A DNA stretch of 16,806 nucleotides, taken from assembly GCA_964612075.1 (NCBI GenBank), contig CAZTFC010000050.1:1-16806 (forward strand). The letters are read 5' to 3'. Positions 15,501 through 16,806 of this stretch are shown piece after piece. Position numbers and translations under genes: made by a program. This DNA is from UBA2219 sp964612075. GTDB taxonomy: Bacteria > Desulfobacterota > Deferrimicrobia > Deferrimicrobiales > Deferrimicrobiaceae. The notes under the pieces were generated by a model that was given only the letters and a program-made list of their open reading frames with translations, was not told where the DNA came from and made no database searches. The number at the start of each line of letters is the position of its first letter. Position 1 is the first letter of the stretch.

Positions 15501-16218
15501 GGAGATCCGCCTGGACCTGCCCGTCTCCGGGCGCATCGACGACCCGAAGTTCAGCGTCTGGAAGATCATCTGGAAGATCGTCGGAAACCTGCTGGTGAAG
15601 GCGGCCACCGCGCCCTTCGCCCTGATCGGGGCGATGTTCGGGGGCGGGGGGGAGGAGCTCGCCTACCTGGAGTTCGAGCCGGGGTCGTCCGTGATCCCGC
15701 CGGCGGGCGCCGCGAAGATCGGCAACCTCGCCAAGGCCCTGTACGACCGTCCCGCCCTGCGGCTGGAGATCGAGGGGCACGCGGACCCCGAGCGGGAACC
15801 CGAGGCGCTCCGGCAGATCCTCCTGCGGCGCAAGGTCGCCGCGCAGAAGGTGAAGGAGCTGGCGAGGGCCGGGCAGGCCGCCCCCGCCGTGGACAACGTG
15901 CGCGTCGAGCCGGGCGAGTACCCGAAGTATCTCGCGCTCGCCTACAAGGAGGAGAAATTCCCAAAGCCGCGCAACGTCGTCGGGATGGCGAAGGAGCTGC
16001 CCGTCCCCGAGATGGAGAAGCTCATGCTGGCCAACATCCGGGTGACGGAGGGCGACCTGCGGCAGCTCGCGATGGACCGCGCGGCGCGGGTGCGGGACGC
16101 GCTGGTTACCGAAGGCAAGGTGGAGCCCGCGAGGGTGTTCCTCGTGGAGCCGAAGTCCCTTGCGCCGGCGAAGAAGGAGAAACTGAAGGACAGCCGCGTC
16201 GATTTTCTGATCAAATAG
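12568..16218 (+). CDS. AsmA-like DUF748 envelope protein with OmpA-like C-terminus
   Basis: This very large protein (1216 residues) has one N-terminal membrane helix (about 15-37) and a long periplasmic body of repeating beta-rich AsmA/DUF748 units. Short motifs recur at about 125 (PDGSYNF), 331 (NGNLNL), 558 (DGRLNL) and 780 (DGSLNV), and SFSLDPL/INPL strands recur at about 434, 655 and 880. That is a period near 220 residues, with hydrophilic Lys/Glu/Ala linkers between units. From about residue 1030 there is an OmpA-like segment (YLEFEPGSSVIPPAG, LRLEIEGHADPERE, MDRAARVRDAL, SRVDFLIK), usual for DUF748. By analogy with AsmA/TamB it may help phospholipid transport or outer-membrane homeostasis; that is inference. 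The frame opens at ATG 12532, but AAGGGGGT just before ATG 12568 favours the later start. The gene is divergent from yciH. Confidence 0.9.
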   Translation: MAGVSGIRSLPLFRKWLLAAAAAVGLFTLFGFFALPAILKPIAVNALSKALHRNTVIREIRVNPYALAVAVRGLSVSERDGSGTWISAEEIGANLEIASVFRGGPVLREVGIRKPYVNVVRRPDGSYNFSDLLEEFGGKPKEASKPLRYSFNNIRLSDGRIDFLDGPNGVRHKVEGIQIAVPFISNLKHAVDKYIQPSFAAVVNGDAVSLKGRTKPFHETMETVFDINVIDLSIPKYLEYLPFRREYEVPSALLDVQAVVSFLQREDGPPSIRVDGYAELRKVRVTAKDKSPMIFLPSVRAVVSPADIGAGEYRLASLTIRDPEFDVAIDRNGNLNLLSLIPEKGRRNPGNDNVVGSPSPGGEGAGAKVDEESVFSVEAVRLSVGKVRFTDASRPAVFRTVLGDIRIEADSFSTEKGKTANASLSLSTEAGETLELKGTFSLDPLGSGGSVSAGKLALGKYSPYYGDLVRFDVTRGTLDLRTEYSFARSEEGERFLLEGLAAALSGLRLRQREEKEDFLDIPVFSVKDVRIDPGRREIVVGEVSTDKGRISIRRGADGRLNLARLVPDAGAADARGKAQGPEEEASGKKAAGGNPWSVTLKKTSLDRYVVRFDDASTTPAVALSLDGMRLRAENATTEKNRKGTFSLSTGYGGQGKLSLGGSFSLDPLSMAGRLKAARLPLGLLQPYWTESVKVLVSDGDVSAEGAVRVSAQADGRLRAEYKGEASVNRFDSVDKASGEEFLKFDTLHFGGIDVSWQPTNVVIREIALSNFYSRIVVNEDGSLNVQGIVAKEGAADNAAGSEAGPGGEAKAAKEEVGQVPVRIDNVTLQGGDVFFSDRYIRPNYSASLSEIGGRVTGLSSSEEMLADVDLRGKLGAGTPLEITGKINPLAKDLFLDLKVDFRDIELSPLTPYSGRYAGYGIEKGKLTLNLAYHIENKKLDAQNKVFIDQFTFGERVDSPDATKLPVKLAVSLLKDRKGEIRLDLPVSGRIDDPKFSVWKIIWKIVGNLLVKAATAPFALIGAMFGGGGEELAYLEFEPGSSVIPPAGAAKIGNLAKALYDRPALRLEIEGHADPEREPEALRQILLRRKVAAQKVKELARAGQAAPAVDNVRVEPGEYPKYLALAYKEEKFPKPRNVVGMAKELPVPEMEKLMLANIRVTEGDLRQLAMDRAARVRDALVTEGKVEPARVFLVEPKSLAPAKKEKLKDSRVDFLIK
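13635..13656. repeat. Palindromic element inside the AsmA-like gene
   Basis: TTCCCCCTCC pairs with GGAGGGGAA around a CCC loop with a single bulged base. It is in frame and encodes part of the linker GSPSPGGEG between AsmA repeat units. The preceding codons (13580-13615) use A/T-rich triplets (TTA, ATA, AAA, AGA), unlike the neighbours. It looks like a short palindromic element tolerated in a flexible linker; copies elsewhere in the genome are not visible here. Confidence 0.4.
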
Positions 16219-16265
16219 ATGAAGACGCGCAACGAGGAAACGAAATCCCCATCTCAGGAGACGAC

Positions 16266-16806
16266 ATGGCCAGGACCCTTTCACCAGAAGAGATCCACCT
16301 CCCCTGCGATCCCGCCGGGTTCGGGTTCGCCACCACGAAGGACGTCTCGCCGCTGACCTGCTTCGTGGGGCAGGAGCGCGCCCTCCAGGCGATCGACTTC
16401 GGCCTGAACATGCGGAGCCTGGGGTTCAACATCTACGCCCTGGGCGAGAACGGGACGGGAAAGACCTCGGCGGTGCGCCGCTTCATCACGGAGAAGGCGA
16501 AAGCCGAGCCCGTCCCTTCCGACTGGGTCTACGTGAACAATTTCCGGGACGCGGGAGAGCCGGTCGCCATCTCCCTGGAACCCGGCAGCGCTTCCGAGTT
16601 CCAGCGCGAGATGGCAGAACTGGTCGGTTACCTGCGGACCACGATACCGAAGGTCTTCGAGTCGAAGGAGTACGACCAGCAGAAGGACCGCTTCGTGGAG
16701 GCCTTCCAGGCCAGGCAGAAGGAGCTCTTCGGGGCGTTCGAGGAGCAGGCCGAGGCCTGGGGGTTCAAGGTCCACCGGGCGGTCAACGGGTACAACATCG
16801 TCGCGG
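16266..16806 (+). CDS. Lon-like ATP-dependent protease (AAA_32 type), 3' end outside window
   Basis: About 180 N-terminal residues are visible, from an ATG with AGGAG 5 bases upstream to the window edge. The sequence begins MARTLSPEEIHLPCDP, with the family-typical FVGQERALQAIDFGLNM followed by a P-loop GENGTGKTS at about 60-68 and WVYVNNFRDAGEPVAISL. This matches the LonB-like cytoplasmic proteases (COG1067, AAA_32 domain), in which a long helical insertion interrupts the ATPase domain; the Lys/Glu/Gln-rich stretch from about 115 (QREMAELVGYL onward) is the start of that insertion. The Ser-Lys protease domain would lie beyond the window. It starts 47 bases after the AsmA-like gene with no terminator between, so cotranscription is possible. 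Confidence 0.9.
   Translation, partial: MARTLSPEEIHLPCDPAGFGFATTKDVSPLTCFVGQERALQAIDFGLNMRSLGFNIYALGENGTGKTSAVRRFITEKAKAEPVPSDWVYVNNFRDAGEPVAISLEPGSASEFQREMAELVGYLRTTIPKVFESKEYDQQKDRFVEAFQARQKELFGAFEEQAEAWGFKVHRAVNGYNIVA

Noticed and set aside
14587..16284. A 565-codon minus-strand frame opposite the AsmA-like gene
   Set aside because: No recognisable domain, biased composition, and it lies entirely antisense to a well-supported gene.

Overview
The window is a GC-rich chromosomal segment (roughly two thirds G+C by eye) with densely packed genes on both strands. The mix suggests a deltaproteobacterial lineage (Desulfobacterota/Geobacter-like): a FecR/OmpA/CHASE2 signalling cluster, a DUF748-type AsmA giant with an OmpA-like tail, a Lon-like AAA protease and a stand-alone YciH/SUI1 protein. 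That placement is an inference from gene content, not a phylogenetic result. I see no tRNA, rRNA, CRISPR array, IS element or phage gene.

Layout. 1-858 (+): the 3' part of a spinster-like MFS transporter. 859-1042: a gap between convergent genes. On the minus strand it holds an extended -10 promoter and a 162-nt segment whose two ends pair perfectly, the best candidate here for an undescribed small RNA. 1043-4169 (-): a three-gene operon, fecR-domain protein, OmpA-family lipoprotein and CHASE2/HD-GYP protein, which looks like an envelope-sensing c-di-GMP phosphodiesterase module. 4294-4698 (-): a small unrecognised protein built from two copies of one motif. 4909-6033 (+): serC, followed by a clear intrinsic terminator. 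6133-6680 (+): a small exported protein and a TPR protein. 6712-7665 (-): a CysM-type cysteine synthase with a strong sigma-70-like promoter. 7785-12063 (+): a three-gene ABC exporter operon (ATPase, double-FtsX permease, HlyD-like adaptor). 12089-12454 (-): a YciH/SUI1 protein that looks leaderless. 12568-16218 (+): a 1216-residue AsmA/DUF748 protein. 16266-16806 (+): the start of a Lon-like ATP-dependent protease, cut by the window edge.

How the genes may work together. Much of the window concerns the cell envelope: the FecR/OmpA/CHASE2 operon, the MacB-like exporter and the AsmA-like protein. SerC (making O-phosphoserine) and CysM (using an activated serine) lie 0.7 kb apart and could belong to one serine-to-cysteine route. 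Several start codons were moved from the longest open frame to the start with the best ribosome binding site (4169, 4698, 6408, 7665, 7785, 12568).
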